NCBI RefSeq assembly: GCF_000342045.1 | Contig: NZ_AONQ01000028.1 | Location: forward strand, 1-54,370 | Direction of reading: 5' to 3' | Length of the DNA stretch: 54,370 nucleotides | From: Paramagnetospirillum caucaseum | GTDB lineage: Bacteria > Pseudomonadota > Alphaproteobacteria > Rhodospirillales > Magnetospirillaceae | Shown here: positions 24,156 through 32,456 of the stretch, one piece after another | How the letters are laid out: every line of letters starts with the position of its first letter | Position numbering within the stretch: position 1 is the stretch's first letter | Notes under the pieces: model-generated | The model's input: only the letters and a program-made list of their open reading frames with translations | Databases searched by the model: none | Told to the model about the DNA's origin: nothing | Made by a program: the position numbers and the translations under genes

Positions 24156-25701
24156 GGGCGGCGTCCAGGCGGCCGGTCAGATTGCCCAGCGTCATGGCCT
24201 CGGCGATGGCCAGCCCCAGATCGGACGGGTCCAGCGCCGGATAGAGGTCGGCCAGGCGGCCCAGCACATCGGCCAGATCGCCGCCCCCGGCCTCCACGTC
24301 GGCGAGCATTTGGCGCAACTGGCCGATCAACCTGTCCATGGCCGGAGCGGCAGCGGCGTCCAGATCGGCGGCGAGATGGTCCATGGGGGCCGGGCGGTCG
24401 GGGGCCGCCAGTGCCGGGACGGGCGGCGCCAAAGAGTCTGCCGATACCAATGGAGTGTCGGGCGCCGCTGGCGGCCGGGCGTCGATCTGCGACACGATGC
24501 CGGTATAGGTCCACCCGCCGGACCATTGTTCGGTGATATCCGCCGCCGGGTCCTCGGGCTCCCAGCCGGCGGCCAGCATGGCCTTGATATAGTCCAAGGC
24601 CATCTGGCGGGCCTTCAACTGCTCCTGTTCGGTCTTGGCTTCGGCCTCCTTGCGGGTCGGCCGGGGCCGCCAGACGGAGGCCGGACGCGCATCCGGGTAA
24701 TTCGCCTGGCTCACCCAGGCCAGCAACTGGCCGTTCAGCGTGCCGGACAACAGATCCGAATCGGCGTCGATGATCTCGTCCTTGACCGTCTGGTGGACCT
24801 GGCCCAAGGCCCGGCTGCCGGCGTTGCCCTCGCTGGTGGTCAGCGTCTCGCCCAGCACGGCGATGGTGATCATCTGGTCGCAATAGGAGACCAGATCGGG
24901 ATAGGTGACGGTGCCCGAGCGCATGGCCTCCAGCAGCTTGACCACCGTCCCGGTGGGGACGGTCATGGCGCATTCCTGGGCGATGCCGGCCAGCTTGGCC
25001 AACAGCTTGTCCTCGTCCTCGGGCAGCATGGTGTCCGGCACTTCGCCGATCACCGTCGGACTGCCGAATTTGTCGGCAAAGCCCAGCCAGAACTGGGCCG
25101 CCATGCGCTTGAAGTACACCCACCAGAACAGCTGGTGGCCGAGGCCGCGCCCGTAGGGATCGCCGGTCTTGTCGCCGAATCGGTGGACCAGGAACTTCTT
25201 TTCCGGCAATTCCTCGCCGAACAAAGGGTTTTCCCAGGTCAGCAGCCGGGGCCGCCCCTCGTCGTCGAAGACGAAGCGGCGCTGGTCCTTGGGCTTGATC
25301 TCGACGGGGACATTGTAACCGTCCACCAGATCCCAGATGATCTCCGCCACGGCATAGCCCTTGAGGTTGGCGTCCAGCAGATCCAGGCAGACCCGGTCGA
25401 AGGACAGTCCCCACTCGCCGCCCAGCACCCGCTCGGCCAGTTCGACCGCCAGGCGGTCCTGGCGGCGGGGGCCGCCGGGTTCGACCGTCCAGGTGCGGGC
25501 CACCATTCCCAATTTGCGCTTCTGCAGCACGGCAAAGGCCAGGGGGTCGCGCTCGATCTCCTCGTAGATCTTGAGGCCCTTGCCGCCGCCCTGGGCGATC
25601 AGCACATCGTCCTGGGGCCGCATCAGATCCCCGAAGACCTGGACGAAGATGTCGCGCTTGGGCGTGGCGATATGCTGGCGCAGGCCGGGCTTGAGGGTCA
25701 T
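24145..25701 (-). CDS. Portal protein (Mu gp29, DUF935)
   Basis: A 518-residue portal of the DUF935 family, forming the ring through which DNA enters the head. Recognised from DPLAFAVLQKRKLGMVARTW near residue 55, the YAVAEIIWDLVDG and FVFDDEGRPRLLTW motifs, DPYGRGLGHQLFWWVYFKR near residue 180, and the DADSDLLSGTLNGQLLAWV segment at about 320. Its ATG overlaps the terminase stop (ATGA) and its stop overlaps the gpF-like gene by 11 bases. The C-terminal 100 residues are proline/alanine rich. Confidence 0.93.
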   Translation of the reverse strand: MTLKPGLRQHIATPKRDIFVQVFGDLMRPQDDVLIAQGGGKGLKIYEEIERDPLAFAVLQKRKLGMVARTWTVEPGGPRRQDRLAVELAERVLGGEWGLSFDRVCLDLLDANLKGYAVAEIIWDLVDGYNVPVEIKPKDQRRFVFDDEGRPRLLTWENPLFGEELPEKKFLVHRFGDKTGDPYGRGLGHQLFWWVYFKRMAAQFWLGFADKFGSPTVIGEVPDTMLPEDEDKLLAKLAGIAQECAMTVPTGTVVKLLEAMRSGTVTYPDLVSYCDQMITIAVLGETLTTSEGNAGSRALGQVHQTVKDEIIDADSDLLSGTLNGQLLAWVSQANYPDARPASVWRPRPTRKEAEAKTEQEQLKARQMALDYIKAMLAAGWEPEDPAADITEQWSGGWTYTGIVSQIDARPPAAPDTPLVSADSLAPPVPALAAPDRPAPMDHLAADLDAAAAPAMDRLIGQLRQMLADVEAGGGDLADVLGRLADLYPALDPSDLGLAIAEAMTLGNLTGRLDAAHGR

Positions 25702-27350
25702 GACTGGAATCCTGCGAGGCTGTGGGAGGTGACGGCCCGGCGACCGCCGGTGCGGATGTTGGAGCGGCCGGAGCGGATGGATTGGGCCATCTGCCACAGC
25801 ATCTCCAGCATGTCGGGGCCGTCGTCGTGGGCGGCCTGGGGATAGAACAGCAGCTGTTCCTTCAGCACGGCTTGGTTGGCGCCGATGCGGATCAGGCCAT
25901 TCCTGATGTGGGGTTCCAGACTTTCGATACGCAGTGCCTTTTCCGTGGTGGATTGGATGCCCACCATGGGAATGGGGGTGCCGCGTATCGCCGATTCCTT
26001 AACCAGCTGCTGGGCGAAGAAGGCCTGGAACTGGACGATCTCGACGCCCCATTTCAGGCATTTGTATTCGCGATGAAGCGCCTCGATGTCGGCCATGATG
26101 ACGCTGGGCACCCGCTTGCGGATCGAGGCCTCGACCACATCGAGAATGCCGGTGGCGCGGTTGAAGCCGCCGACGCCGATGGCCGAGGGATCGGCGTTCT
26201 TGCCCGCGCCTCCCATGGAGGGGTCGCAGGCGCCGACGAACACCCATTCGGCCAGGCGCGAGGTCCAGAAGGTCAGGTGCGCGAACATCTGGTTGGCGCC
26301 GTCCATGGGCTCGTTTTGGTATTCCGAGCTGAAGGGGCCGTCCCCGATGCGGACCCTGATCTTGGCCAGCTTGACCAGGGGCTGGACGGCGGGCCACAGC
26401 ACCTTGCTACCTGCCAGCATCTCTGCCTCGTGGTCGTGGTAGAACTGGTCGGCCAGGGCCTCGGCCAACGCGGGATCGGAATTGCGCAGGATGCCTTCCC
26501 ACCGCTCCCACAGATCCAGGCGGTCGGGCTGGCGGATCACCGCCTTGAACACCTTGCAGCGCCACAGGGGATTGCGGGATTTCCGCATGGCCACGGCGTC
26601 GTAATGCAGGAAGGTGTTGACCCAGATCAGGTCCATGGAGCCGTCGGGCGGACCCAGGGGCTCCACCGTCTTGTCGATCCAGGATTCCAGCTTGTTGCGC
26701 TGGTCGGGATTCTTGACGTTCTCGTCGTTCTCCAAATCGTCGGCGATGACCAGATCGGGGCGCTGGGCACCGTGACGGAAGCCACGTAGCGCCTTGCCGG
26801 CACCGCCGATCTTGACCTTGGCGCCGGTGATCGTGACAATCTCGCCCGCCTGCCACACCGGCCCGGCGCCGGTATCGTCGGGAAAGTCGGCCCGCAGGCG
26901 GGGATTGAATTCCAACTCGGATTTGAGGCCCTGAAGATGGACGGCGGCCTGGTCGAAGGTGTCGGACAGGATGACCGGAAAGCGCTTGATGCGCCGGATC
27001 AGGCACCACAGGGTGAACAGCAGGGTGACCACCGTGGATTTGGCGTTGCCGCGCGGCGCGGCGATCAACTCACGCCGCCCTTCCGGGGCCACGGCCACCT
27101 GGGGCAGGTGGTCGAACAGCCACTCGTGGAACTCGCTGGACTCCCCCTTGATGTAATGTGGGAAGTAGGTGCGGCAGAAGAAGCGGAAGCCGTCATCGGC
27201 CAGGACCTTGGCCCGGCGTTGAGCCGAGGCGATCCGATCCATGGTGAAACCGGGGCACTCGGTTTCGATCAGACGGCGCTGTTCGGCCGCCAGCTCGGCC
27301 AGGGACTTAAGGAAGTCGTCGGCGGTGACCCGCTTACCGCGCCCAGTCAT
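25698..27350 (-). CDS. Terminase large subunit (Mu gp28)
   Basis: A 550-residue DNA-packaging motor. The ATPase has a Walker A-like motif APRGNAKST at about residues 98-106 and a Walker B RPDLVIADDLEN near 208-219. The nuclease domain begins at FVGACDPSMGG (about 372-382), with further acidic residues in VIMADIEALHREY. Length and motif order match Mu gp28. It follows the small terminase by 5 bases and overlaps the portal gene by 4. Mu packages headfull DNA from integrated copies, so flanking host DNA would be carried. Confidence 0.94.
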   Translation of the reverse strand: MTGRGKRVTADDFLKSLAELAAEQRRLIETECPGFTMDRIASAQRRAKVLADDGFRFFCRTYFPHYIKGESSEFHEWLFDHLPQVAVAPEGRRELIAAPRGNAKSTVVTLLFTLWCLIRRIKRFPVILSDTFDQAAVHLQGLKSELEFNPRLRADFPDDTGAGPVWQAGEIVTITGAKVKIGGAGKALRGFRHGAQRPDLVIADDLENDENVKNPDQRNKLESWIDKTVEPLGPPDGSMDLIWVNTFLHYDAVAMRKSRNPLWRCKVFKAVIRQPDRLDLWERWEGILRNSDPALAEALADQFYHDHEAEMLAGSKVLWPAVQPLVKLAKIRVRIGDGPFSSEYQNEPMDGANQMFAHLTFWTSRLAEWVFVGACDPSMGGAGKNADPSAIGVGGFNRATGILDVVEASIRKRVPSVIMADIEALHREYKCLKWGVEIVQFQAFFAQQLVKESAIRGTPIPMVGIQSTTEKALRIESLEPHIRNGLIRIGANQAVLKEQLLFYPQAAHDDGPDMLEMLWQMAQSIRSGRSNIRTGGRRAVTSHSLAGFQS

Positions 27351-27355
27351 GACAA

Positions 27356-27856
27356 TCAGCCGTATTTCTTGGCGACGAAGGCCCCGAAGGGCTCCAGGAT
27401 CTCCAGGAGGCCGGCGCGGTGATCGGGGAATTCGCGGGCCACGAACTCGGCTAGGTCGGACAGCAGCTCGGTGGCCACGGCGAAGCGGCCGAGATCGGGG
27501 GCGGCCTTGGCCACGGCAGACATGGTCTTCTGGAAGGCGTCGGCCAGACGCGACAGGGTTTCGGCCCGCTGCATGGCCGGCAGGGTGATGTCATCGCGCA
27601 CCGCGTCCACGGTGGACTGGTACATGGCCAGGAAATCGTGCAGCACCAGCTGGGCGATGGTGCCTGCGCCGGAAGAGGTGAGCGAATGGGCGGCGCGGGC
27701 CTTGTCCCAATCATCGGCGGCGGCCGAGGCGGCGGCCTTCCACTTGCGCGCCGTGGCATGGGGGATTCCGGTACGGGCGGCTGCCTGTTCCAGATCCAGC
27801 TTGTCGACCACATAGGCGTGACGGATAGCGGCCTTGGCCTCGGGCGGATGGGCCAT
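27356..27856 (-). CDS. Terminase small subunit (Mu gp27, DUF1804)
   Basis: A 166-residue DUF1804 protein. The N-terminal HTH (EAKAAIRHAYVVDKLDLEQA then TGIPHATARKWK) would recognise phage DNA, and the helical second half (FLAMYQSTVDAVRDDITLPA, EFVAREFPDHRAGLLEILEP) would make the oligomer that loads the motor. It lies directly before the large subunit, matching Mu gene 27. Confidence 0.9.
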   Translation of the reverse strand: MAHPPEAKAAIRHAYVVDKLDLEQAAARTGIPHATARKWKAAASAAADDWDKARAAHSLTSSGAGTIAQLVLHDFLAMYQSTVDAVRDDITLPAMQRAETLSRLADAFQKTMSAVAKAAPDLGRFAVATELLSDLAEFVAREFPDHRAGLLEILEPFGAFVAKKYG

Positions 27857-27857
27857 G

Positions 27858-28193
27858 TCAACCTCCCAGCCGGGCGCGGGCGGCGTTAGAGGCGGCCCCC
27901 ATGATGTCGGCCGGGGACGGTCGTTTAACGCCCGGCACGCGAGCGCGGCCCGACGCCACGTCGGCGCCGCGCGGGGTCAGGGTGACCACAGTGACGGGGC
28001 CGCGCGGGGCGACGGTCACCAGCCCCTGCTCGGCCAGCCAGGCGCACAGGGTCTCCACCTGGTCGCGGGACATGCCGAAGCCGATCTGGTCGAGCAGATC
28101 CTGCAGCACCGAGGTGTTGTGGGAGTAGTCCCCGTCATCGGCCAGGAAGCGCAGGATGGCGAGGCGGGCGGATTCGATGATGACGTCGCTCAT
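27858..28193 (-). CDS. Mu gp26-like winged-helix protein (VpaChn25_0724 family)
   Basis: A 111-residue protein with a winged-helix look (LAILRFLADDGDYSHNTSVLQ, LCAWLAEQGLVTV, VVTLTPRGADVA). The same family occurs between the DUF2730 and terminase genes of many Mu-like prophages; its function is not established, and packaging or DNA binding are possible. The ATG overlaps the upstream stop by 4 bases and the stop is 1 base from the small terminase start. Confidence 0.82.
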   Translation of the reverse strand: MSDVIIESARLAILRFLADDGDYSHNTSVLQDLLDQIGFGMSRDQVETLCAWLAEQGLVTVAPRGPVTVVTLTPRGADVASGRARVPGVKRPSPADIMGAASNAARARLGG

Positions 28194-28561
28194 TTCAGGT
28201 GAGCCTCCAATGCGCCCTCGACCATGGATCTGACCGGGGTTTCCACCCGATGCAGGATGGCGGTCACCACGCGGATGTCGCCGCCCAGGCGCTCCATCTG
28301 GATCTTGAGGTCGGCGATGTCGCCTTTGGTCGGCAGATCGGCCAGGGTCGATTCCAGCCGTTCGAACCGGATCTCGCCTCTGGCGAAGCGATCGGTCACC
28401 TCGTCATGCGCGGACTCGTGGGTATCGCGGAATTCGCTGAACTGATCGTGGGTCACGAACTGCTTGCGGGCCGACCACGCGGTCCACATGCCCAGCCCCC
28501 CGAGCAGACTGCCGAGGACAGCGGAAATGATGGGCCACCATTGCAAGATCCAGTCACCCAT
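28190..28561 (-). CDS. Mu gp25-like membrane protein (DUF2730)
   Basis: A 123-residue protein with one N-terminal membrane segment (about residues 7-30, WWPIISAVLGSLLGGLGMW) and a long charged helical tail likely to form a coiled coil. This is the DUF2730 layout seen between lysis and packaging genes in Mu-like phages. The ATG at 28561 shares a base with the previous stop (TGATG). A lysis-related role is possible from the neighbours but is not known. Confidence 0.8.
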   Translation of the reverse strand: MGDWILQWWPIISAVLGSLLGGLGMWTAWSARKQFVTHDQFSEFRDTHESAHDEVTDRFARGEIRFERLESTLADLPTKGDIADLKIQMERLGGDIRVVTAILHRVETPVRSMVEGALEAHLK

Positions 28562-28731
28562 CAACGCCCCTCCTTGTCCAAAACATGGCCGTCCGCATCC
28601 GCCAGCGCTGTGTCATCAGCGTAATGGGGCGGCGGGATCACCAGGGGCCGGGGTTTGATGCCTGCCCGGACCAGGGATTCGGCGCGAAAGCGCTCCTCGC
28701 GGGCTTGGGCCTCGTCGGCGGTATCGCTCAC
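28561..28731 (-). CDS. Small protein in lysis/packaging junction
   Basis: A 56-residue charged protein beginning at GTG 28731, overlapping the Rz stop (GTGA), and ending at the next ATG. The sequence (SDTADEAQAREERFRAESLV, then PRPLVIPPPHYADD) has no family I can name. Overlaps at both ends and normal codon use support it as a real gene; it lacks cysteines and membrane segments. Confidence 0.6.
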   Translation of the reverse strand: MSDTADEAQAREERFRAESLVRAGIKPRPLVIPPPHYADDTALADADGHVLDKEGR

Positions 28732-29309
28732 GGTGCGATCTCCGGGGCGCGGGCGGCGTCCGGGGCGGCGATGGTGGCCCCTGCGGCCAGGGCCGCACCG
28801 TCTTGTTCGGCGGTCTTCGCCGCCAGGGCGGCGATGGTGGCCACGTCTACGGCGTCCTGTCCGATCCGAGCAGCTTCGTTGCCGCCGATTTCGAGGAGTT
28901 CCAGCGCTCCAAGGGACCGGGAGAGGGCGGCACGTAATTGCGCACAGCCGTCGGGGCCGGCATCGGCTTGGCCGAGGGGGCCACCACCACCGCGCCGATC
29001 CGCTCCGGCGAGGGCGAGCAGGCGGTTGCGAGCAGCATCAAGGTCAGCAGACAGGCGGACGCCATCAGCCTGGGCGCGGGCGGTATCCTGGGAGAGGCGG
29101 GCATAGTCGTTCTCCAGCTTGGTGTATTGATCGATCTTGTCCTGCATCAGGCGGAGCACGATTTCGGTCTGGTCGGCCAGGGTGGTGGCGGCCTCGGCCC
29201 GCAGATCGGCGACGGCCTGGCCGTGGATTGCGGCGTCATAGCGATGCACCAGGATGCCGGACAGGATGGCCGCGCCGAGGGCGGCCAGGGTGGCGAGACG
29301 CAGACTCAC
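28728..29309 (-). CDS. Rz-like inner-membrane spanin
   Basis: A 193-residue protein with an N-terminal membrane anchor (about residues 3-20, LATLAALGAAILSGILV) followed by a long periplasmic coiled-coil region (DLRAEAATTLADQTEIVLRL, then KLENDYARLSQDTARAQADG). This is the layout of an i-spanin, which joins an outer-membrane partner to break the cell envelope at lysis. A lipoprotein frame of Rz1 type lies inside it. The GTG start overlaps the transglycosylase stop. Confidence 0.8.
   Translation of the reverse strand: MSLRLATLAALGAAILSGILVHRYDAAIHGQAVADLRAEAATTLADQTEIVLRLMQDKIDQYTKLENDYARLSQDTARAQADGVRLSADLDAARNRLLALAGADRRGGGGPLGQADAGPDGCAQLRAALSRSLGALELLEIGGNEAARIGQDAVDVATIAALAAKTAEQDGAALAAGATIAAPDAARAPEIAP
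28847..29104 (-). CDS. Rz1-like outer-membrane lipoprotein, nested in Rz
   Basis: An 85-residue frame entirely inside the Rz-like gene in another frame. It shows a lipoprotein signal: a hydrophobic stretch SACLLTLMLLATAC with a cysteine at about residue 29, then a proline-rich mature part (APSAKPMPAPTA, NYVPPSPGP). Nested, proline-rich lipoproteins are the rule for o-spanins. An alternative start is ATG at 29065, which gives a shorter signal without basic residues. The lipobox is not perfect. Confidence 0.7.
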   Translation of the reverse strand: MPASPRIPPAPRLMASACLLTLMLLATACSPSPERIGAVVVAPSAKPMPAPTAVRNYVPPSPGPLERWNSSKSAATKLLGSDRTP

Positions 29310-30052
29310 AGCCCCGCCTCCATGCGGGCGGTGTAATCGGCGATGCGCGATACATAGGTCAGGGTCTCGCGGGAGTGAATGCCGGTCACCGTCCCTAAGC
29401 AAGGGGCAATCACGGCCCACAGCCGCGCGCCGCCGCAGACCTTCTGGGCGTTGATGATATTGCCCGCCCCGGCGTTGTAGCTGGCCTGGGCCAGGGGCTG
29501 GCGGTCAGCGGAATCGCGCCCGGCGCGCCAGATGTGGCGCAGCCTGGCCATGTAATAGGCGCCGGCCTGGATGGCGATGTCGTGATGGGGGGACGCCGCG
29601 CCCAGGCGCAGCTCGCGGGTCACCTGGTCCCAGGTGCCGGGCATGAATTGCGCCAGGCCCTTGGCGCCCACCGGTGACACCGCCGCCGGGTCGAGGCGGC
29701 TTTCGGCGTACAGCTGGGCCTTCCAGCTCGCGGGGCGGGGATAGTCGGGCCAGTAGGTTTTGACCGCCGAGGCGATCTCGTCGTCGTAGCGGCTGGAATA
29801 GATCGTCCCGGCGCTGGCGGCCGAGCAGCCCATCAGGGCGCCCAACAGCAGGGCCAGGCCGATGAAGCGCAGGCCGTAATAGAGCGCCAGGCCGATGGGG
29901 TCCTTGGCAATCTCCTCCATGCTCTGGGCGAAGGTCCGCCCGGCTCGTTGGTCGAGGTGGGAGGACAGCCAGATCAGGCCGAGCACGGCGACGACGCCGT
30001 ACCCCAGCTTGAGGAGAAAGGCGGTGATGGCGAAGTCGCTGAAGTCGAACAT
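29306..30052 (-). CDS. Phage lytic transglycosylase with N-terminal membrane segments
   Basis: A 248-residue endolysin. Residues about 85-225 form an SLT/goose-type transglycosylase: the catalytic Glu is in YAESRLDPAAVSPVGAKGLA, followed by QFMPGTWDQ and the AYYMARLRHIW and QASYNAGAGNI motifs. The first 80 residues have two membrane segments (about 8-28 and 57-75), the second ending LLLGALMGCSA, which looks like a lipobox. So the protein is either membrane-anchored, a lipoprotein, or a holin-like/endolysin fusion. No separate holin gene is seen nearby. It overlaps the Rz start by 4 bases. Confidence 0.85.
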   Translation of the reverse strand: MFDFSDFAITAFLLKLGYGVVAVLGLIWLSSHLDQRAGRTFAQSMEEIAKDPIGLALYYGLRFIGLALLLGALMGCSAASAGTIYSSRYDDEIASAVKTYWPDYPRPASWKAQLYAESRLDPAAVSPVGAKGLAQFMPGTWDQVTRELRLGAASPHHDIAIQAGAYYMARLRHIWRAGRDSADRQPLAQASYNAGAGNIINAQKVCGGARLWAVIAPCLGTVTGIHSRETLTYVSRIADYTARMEAGL

Positions 30053-30171
30053 GGGAGGCCCTCGCGGCGGGATTGCGATCGATGCGAGGGTATGGGGTGC
30101 GAGGGCGCCATTGAGCCCTGTTGGACTTCAGGTCCAGTCAATCCCGCAGGATTTCAGGCGGCCAAAGCATC

Positions 30172-30576
30172 TCAGCCTTTGGCCATGTATGCAAGCAGCG
30201 GCGGCTCCTCGACCGGGGCGGCGGCCCCCATGGACCGGGGGCGCGGCCCGGCCAGTGTGGCGTAGACGGTGCGCTCGGTGCAGCGCATCTCGGCGGCGAT
30301 CCGCGCGATGGTCCATTTGTGGACCTCGCGCAATTCCCACACCCGCGCCCGCTTGCCCGGCCCCAGCGGCACATCGATATGGGTGCCGCCGTAACGCTGC
30401 GCCAGGCTCTCGGCCGCCGCAATCCCCACCAGGATCACCACCGGCGTCTGCGGCCCCAGGCGGCGCGGCGACGGGATGTAAAGGGCGCGCCCGCCGCGCT
30501 CCTTGGACAGGTGCAGCGCCAGACTCTCCCCGATCAATTGGGCGATATCGGCATAGCTGATGATGCTGGCGGCCAT
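30172..30576 (-). CDS. Mor/C family transcription activator
   Basis: A 134-residue activator of the Mor/C family, which in Mu turn on middle and late transcription. The beta-dimer motif RYGGTHIDVPLGPGKRARVW and the helix-turn-helix WTIARIAAEMRCTERTVYATL at about residues 88-108 are diagnostic. It lies directly upstream of the lysis genes. Only one such protein is present, whereas Mu uses two (Mor then C), so a single regulator may control both steps. A 95-base gap follows before the transglycosylase start, where a target promoter could lie. Confidence 0.88.
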   Translation of the reverse strand: MAASIISYADIAQLIGESLALHLSKERGGRALYIPSPRRLGPQTPVVILVGIAAAESLAQRYGGTHIDVPLGPGKRARVWELREVHKWTIARIAAEMRCTERTVYATLAGPRPRSMGAAAPVEEPPLLAYMAKG

Positions 30577-30622
30577 GGTTCAACGGTCTTTCAAAGGGAG
30601 GTGTTACTGGGCCGACGCGGCC

Positions 30623-30802
30623 CTATTCGGCCGCCGCAGCATCCAGAACATCGGCCACCGTTTCGTCCACGGTCATGGCCTCGTCGTAGGCGTTGGAGAC
30701 ATCACCGACCAAGTTGTCGGCCTGATCACGGGGCCAGCCCGTCTTGGTCACGACGCCATCAATGACGGCCTGGCGGAATTCGGAATAGGTCAGGTCATCC
30801 AT
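30623..30802 (-). CDS. Small acidic early protein
   Basis: A 59-residue protein, strongly acidic (DDLTYSEFRQAVIDGVV, YDEAMTVDETVADVLDAA). It has an excellent ribosome site (GGAGGAAA) 5 bases before the ATG at 30802, which is the main reason to trust it. No family is recognised. It stands between the Mor-like activator and a hypothetical early gene, so expression with the early/middle genes is likely. Confidence 0.7.
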   Translation of the reverse strand: MDDLTYSEFRQAVIDGVVTKTGWPRDQADNLVGDVSNAYDEAMTVDETVADVLDAAAAE

Positions 30803-30840
30803 GGCGTTTCCTCCAATTGTTTCGATCTAAACGAGGTGTG

Positions 30841-31386
30841 TCAGATCGCCAGCAAAGGACTTTCCAGTCCATCACGGCACCAGTACGCGACGGTGAAAGC
30901 CGGCCAAATAGTTTTCCAGAACCATTTGCATTCAGGCGTGTAGCGCTCCTGGATCACATGCCACCAGTCGTCGTGGCCGATGCATTCGAGGATGGCGGAG
31001 CTGGTGTAAATCTCGTGAGCGAGCAGGTCACGGGGCAGCCCTTCTTCGATATTCTCCAGTTCGTCCCAGGCGTCCCGCGCCTGCGCCTTGGTGCTGCACT
31101 GGTCACGCCGGGCCAGCAAGATGGCGTCCTTGATCGCCCGGCGGGTGGAATCCTCGTCGTACTCCCTGGCTCGCTGCCCACGGGTCTTCCCCATGAAGTA
31201 GTCAAAATCGCAGGTGGTGACGAACTCACCAAGCGGCTGGCTGCGGTGCTGCCGAGGCCAGATATAGTTGAACGACCCATAGCTGCTTTCGATGGCGATC
31301 ATGCCGGTGACGTCATCAAGGGCGATCAGCGCCCACTCATGTCCGGCCCGCACCCGGAAGATTTCTGCTGTGGAAATGACTGTCAT
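30841..31386 (-). CDS. Hypothetical early phage protein
   Basis: A 181-residue protein of unknown function, rich in aromatic residues: SSYGSFNYIWPRQHRSQPL in the first third and a C-terminal WWHVIQERY ... CKWFWKTIWPAFTVAYWCRD stretch. No membrane topology is clear, as the tryptophans are mixed with charges. Its codon use is less GC-biased than that of neighbouring genes, hinting at later acquisition. A clean start and ribosome site (GGAAGCC region) support it as real. Confidence 0.65.
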   Translation of the reverse strand: MTVISTAEIFRVRAGHEWALIALDDVTGMIAIESSYGSFNYIWPRQHRSQPLGEFVTTCDFDYFMGKTRGQRAREYDEDSTRRAIKDAILLARRDQCSTKAQARDAWDELENIEEGLPRDLLAHEIYTSSAILECIGHDDWWHVIQERYTPECKWFWKTIWPAFTVAYWCRDGLESPLLAI

Positions 31387-31441
31387 GGCTTCCTTCCTGT
31401 CGCCCGTCTTTTGGGGCCGTTGTGGCTCATTCAGACCAAGG

Positions 31442-32077
31442 TCACTGAGACTGCTTCGCCGCCCGCACGCGGGCGCCGAGGTCGGTGATCAGCTTGTCGA
31501 GATCGGCGGCGCGGCAAAAATGCAACGATGCCACCTTGACCAGGGCGTAGGCGTGGGCGGCGAGGTCGAGGGCCGGGGTGGCGCCGGCCGCCGCCAGGAT
31601 GCGCCACTGGGCGGCCAGCACGGCGCGCCGGCCCCGGAATTCGGAGCCCAGTTTTTCGAAGGTGTCCCAGGCGACGCCGGCGCGGGTGGCCCAGGCCTTG
31701 AGGCCCTCGATCACCGGGGCGGCGTCGGAGGCGCGGACGAAGCGCAGATCGTCGACCTGGTGCTGGCGCTTGACCCAGGCGCGCAGGGCCGATTCCCTGG
31801 GGTCCGTGACCTCGCCGAGATTGTAAAGCGAGATCCACAGCGCCCGGGCCAGCCTGGCATGGGGCGACCGGGCGGCATTGGCCGGCGCCGGAGTCCGGTT
31901 GCCGCCGTTGAGGTGGTCGAGCACCTGGCGCAGTTGGGCGTCGGTGCAGTCCTTGGCCGAGCGCTTGCCGGTCTGGGCCGCCAGCATGGCGCGGTAGGTG
32001 TCGTCGTCCAGGCCCTTGGCCTTGGCGGCGGCATGGACGGCGGCGTTGAGCGCGCGGCGGGCGGGGGTTGTGGTCAT
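31442..32077 (-). CDS. GemA-like early protein (Mu gp16, DUF1018)
   Basis: A 211-residue GemA family protein. In Mu, GemA changes host gene expression and DNA relaxation, and the family is common in Mu-like prophages. The N-terminal AVHAAAKAKGLDDDTYRAML, the GKRSAKDCTDAQLRQVLDHL motif and then ALWISLYNLGEVTDPRESAL match well. The ATG at 32077 overlaps the preceding stop (ATGA), linking it to the small early genes. A C-terminal helical part is variable. Confidence 0.87.
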   Translation of the reverse strand: MTTTPARRALNAAVHAAAKAKGLDDDTYRAMLAAQTGKRSAKDCTDAQLRQVLDHLNGGNRTPAPANAARSPHARLARALWISLYNLGEVTDPRESALRAWVKRQHQVDDLRFVRASDAAPVIEGLKAWATRAGVAWDTFEKLGSEFRGRRAVLAAQWRILAAAGATPALDLAAHAYALVKVASLHFCRAADLDKLITDLGARVRAAKQSQ

Positions 32078-32247
32078 GCGGTCCTCCCTGGAAACAGCGC
32101 CCTGGCCCGCATGCGCCCGGCCTGGCGATAGGCCTTGGTGCAGATCCAGCCCGCCACGTCCCCCACACGCCACACGGCATCGGCGGCCAGCAGCAGGAGG
32201 ACGCGCAGGATGGGACGCCACAGGTGGTGGGGGTTACGGTTGCTCAT
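32074..32247 (-). CDS. Small putative membrane protein
   Basis: A 57-residue basic protein with one hydrophobic segment (about residues 10-24, LWRPILRVLLLLAADAVW). It is coupled to both neighbours by four-base overlaps, the start at 32247 with one gene and the stop with gemA, which is the main support. No family recognised; membrane insertion is a prediction. Confidence 0.55.
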   Translation of the reverse strand: MSNRNPHHLWRPILRVLLLLAADAVWRVGDVAGWICTKAYRQAGRMRARALFPGRTA

Positions 32248-32456
32248 GGGGCGGCCCCATCCTCTTCGCGGCGGATCACTTCGGCCATGGTGGGCACGCA
32301 CGGCCATCCCCAGCGGCCCTGCGCCTCCCGTGTCGGACAAGGCGGCGCGCCTCGGGCTGGGCCGGTAGTCTGGGCAGACGACCAGCGGGCAGCGCAATTG
32401 AGAGGACAGATCCCAACGCTGGACTCCCCATAGGGAGTGGGTTTGGACTTGATCAT
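32244..32456 (-). CDS. Small cysteine-containing early protein
   Basis: A 70-residue protein starting at ATG 32456 (MIKSKPTPYGESSVGICPLN) with cysteines in CPLNCA, PPCPT and WPCVP that might bind a metal. Four-base overlaps with genes on both sides suggest coupled translation. No family recognised. GC-rich composition means a chance frame cannot be excluded. Confidence 0.45.
   Translation of the reverse strand: MIKSKPTPYGESSVGICPLNCAARWSSAQTTGPARGAPPCPTREAQGRWGWPCVPTMAEVIRREEDGAAP

Noticed and set aside
23858-25414. A 518-residue minus-strand frame inside the portal region
   Set aside because: It overlaps the DUF935 portal gene in another frame and is arginine/proline/glycine rich without any family pattern.
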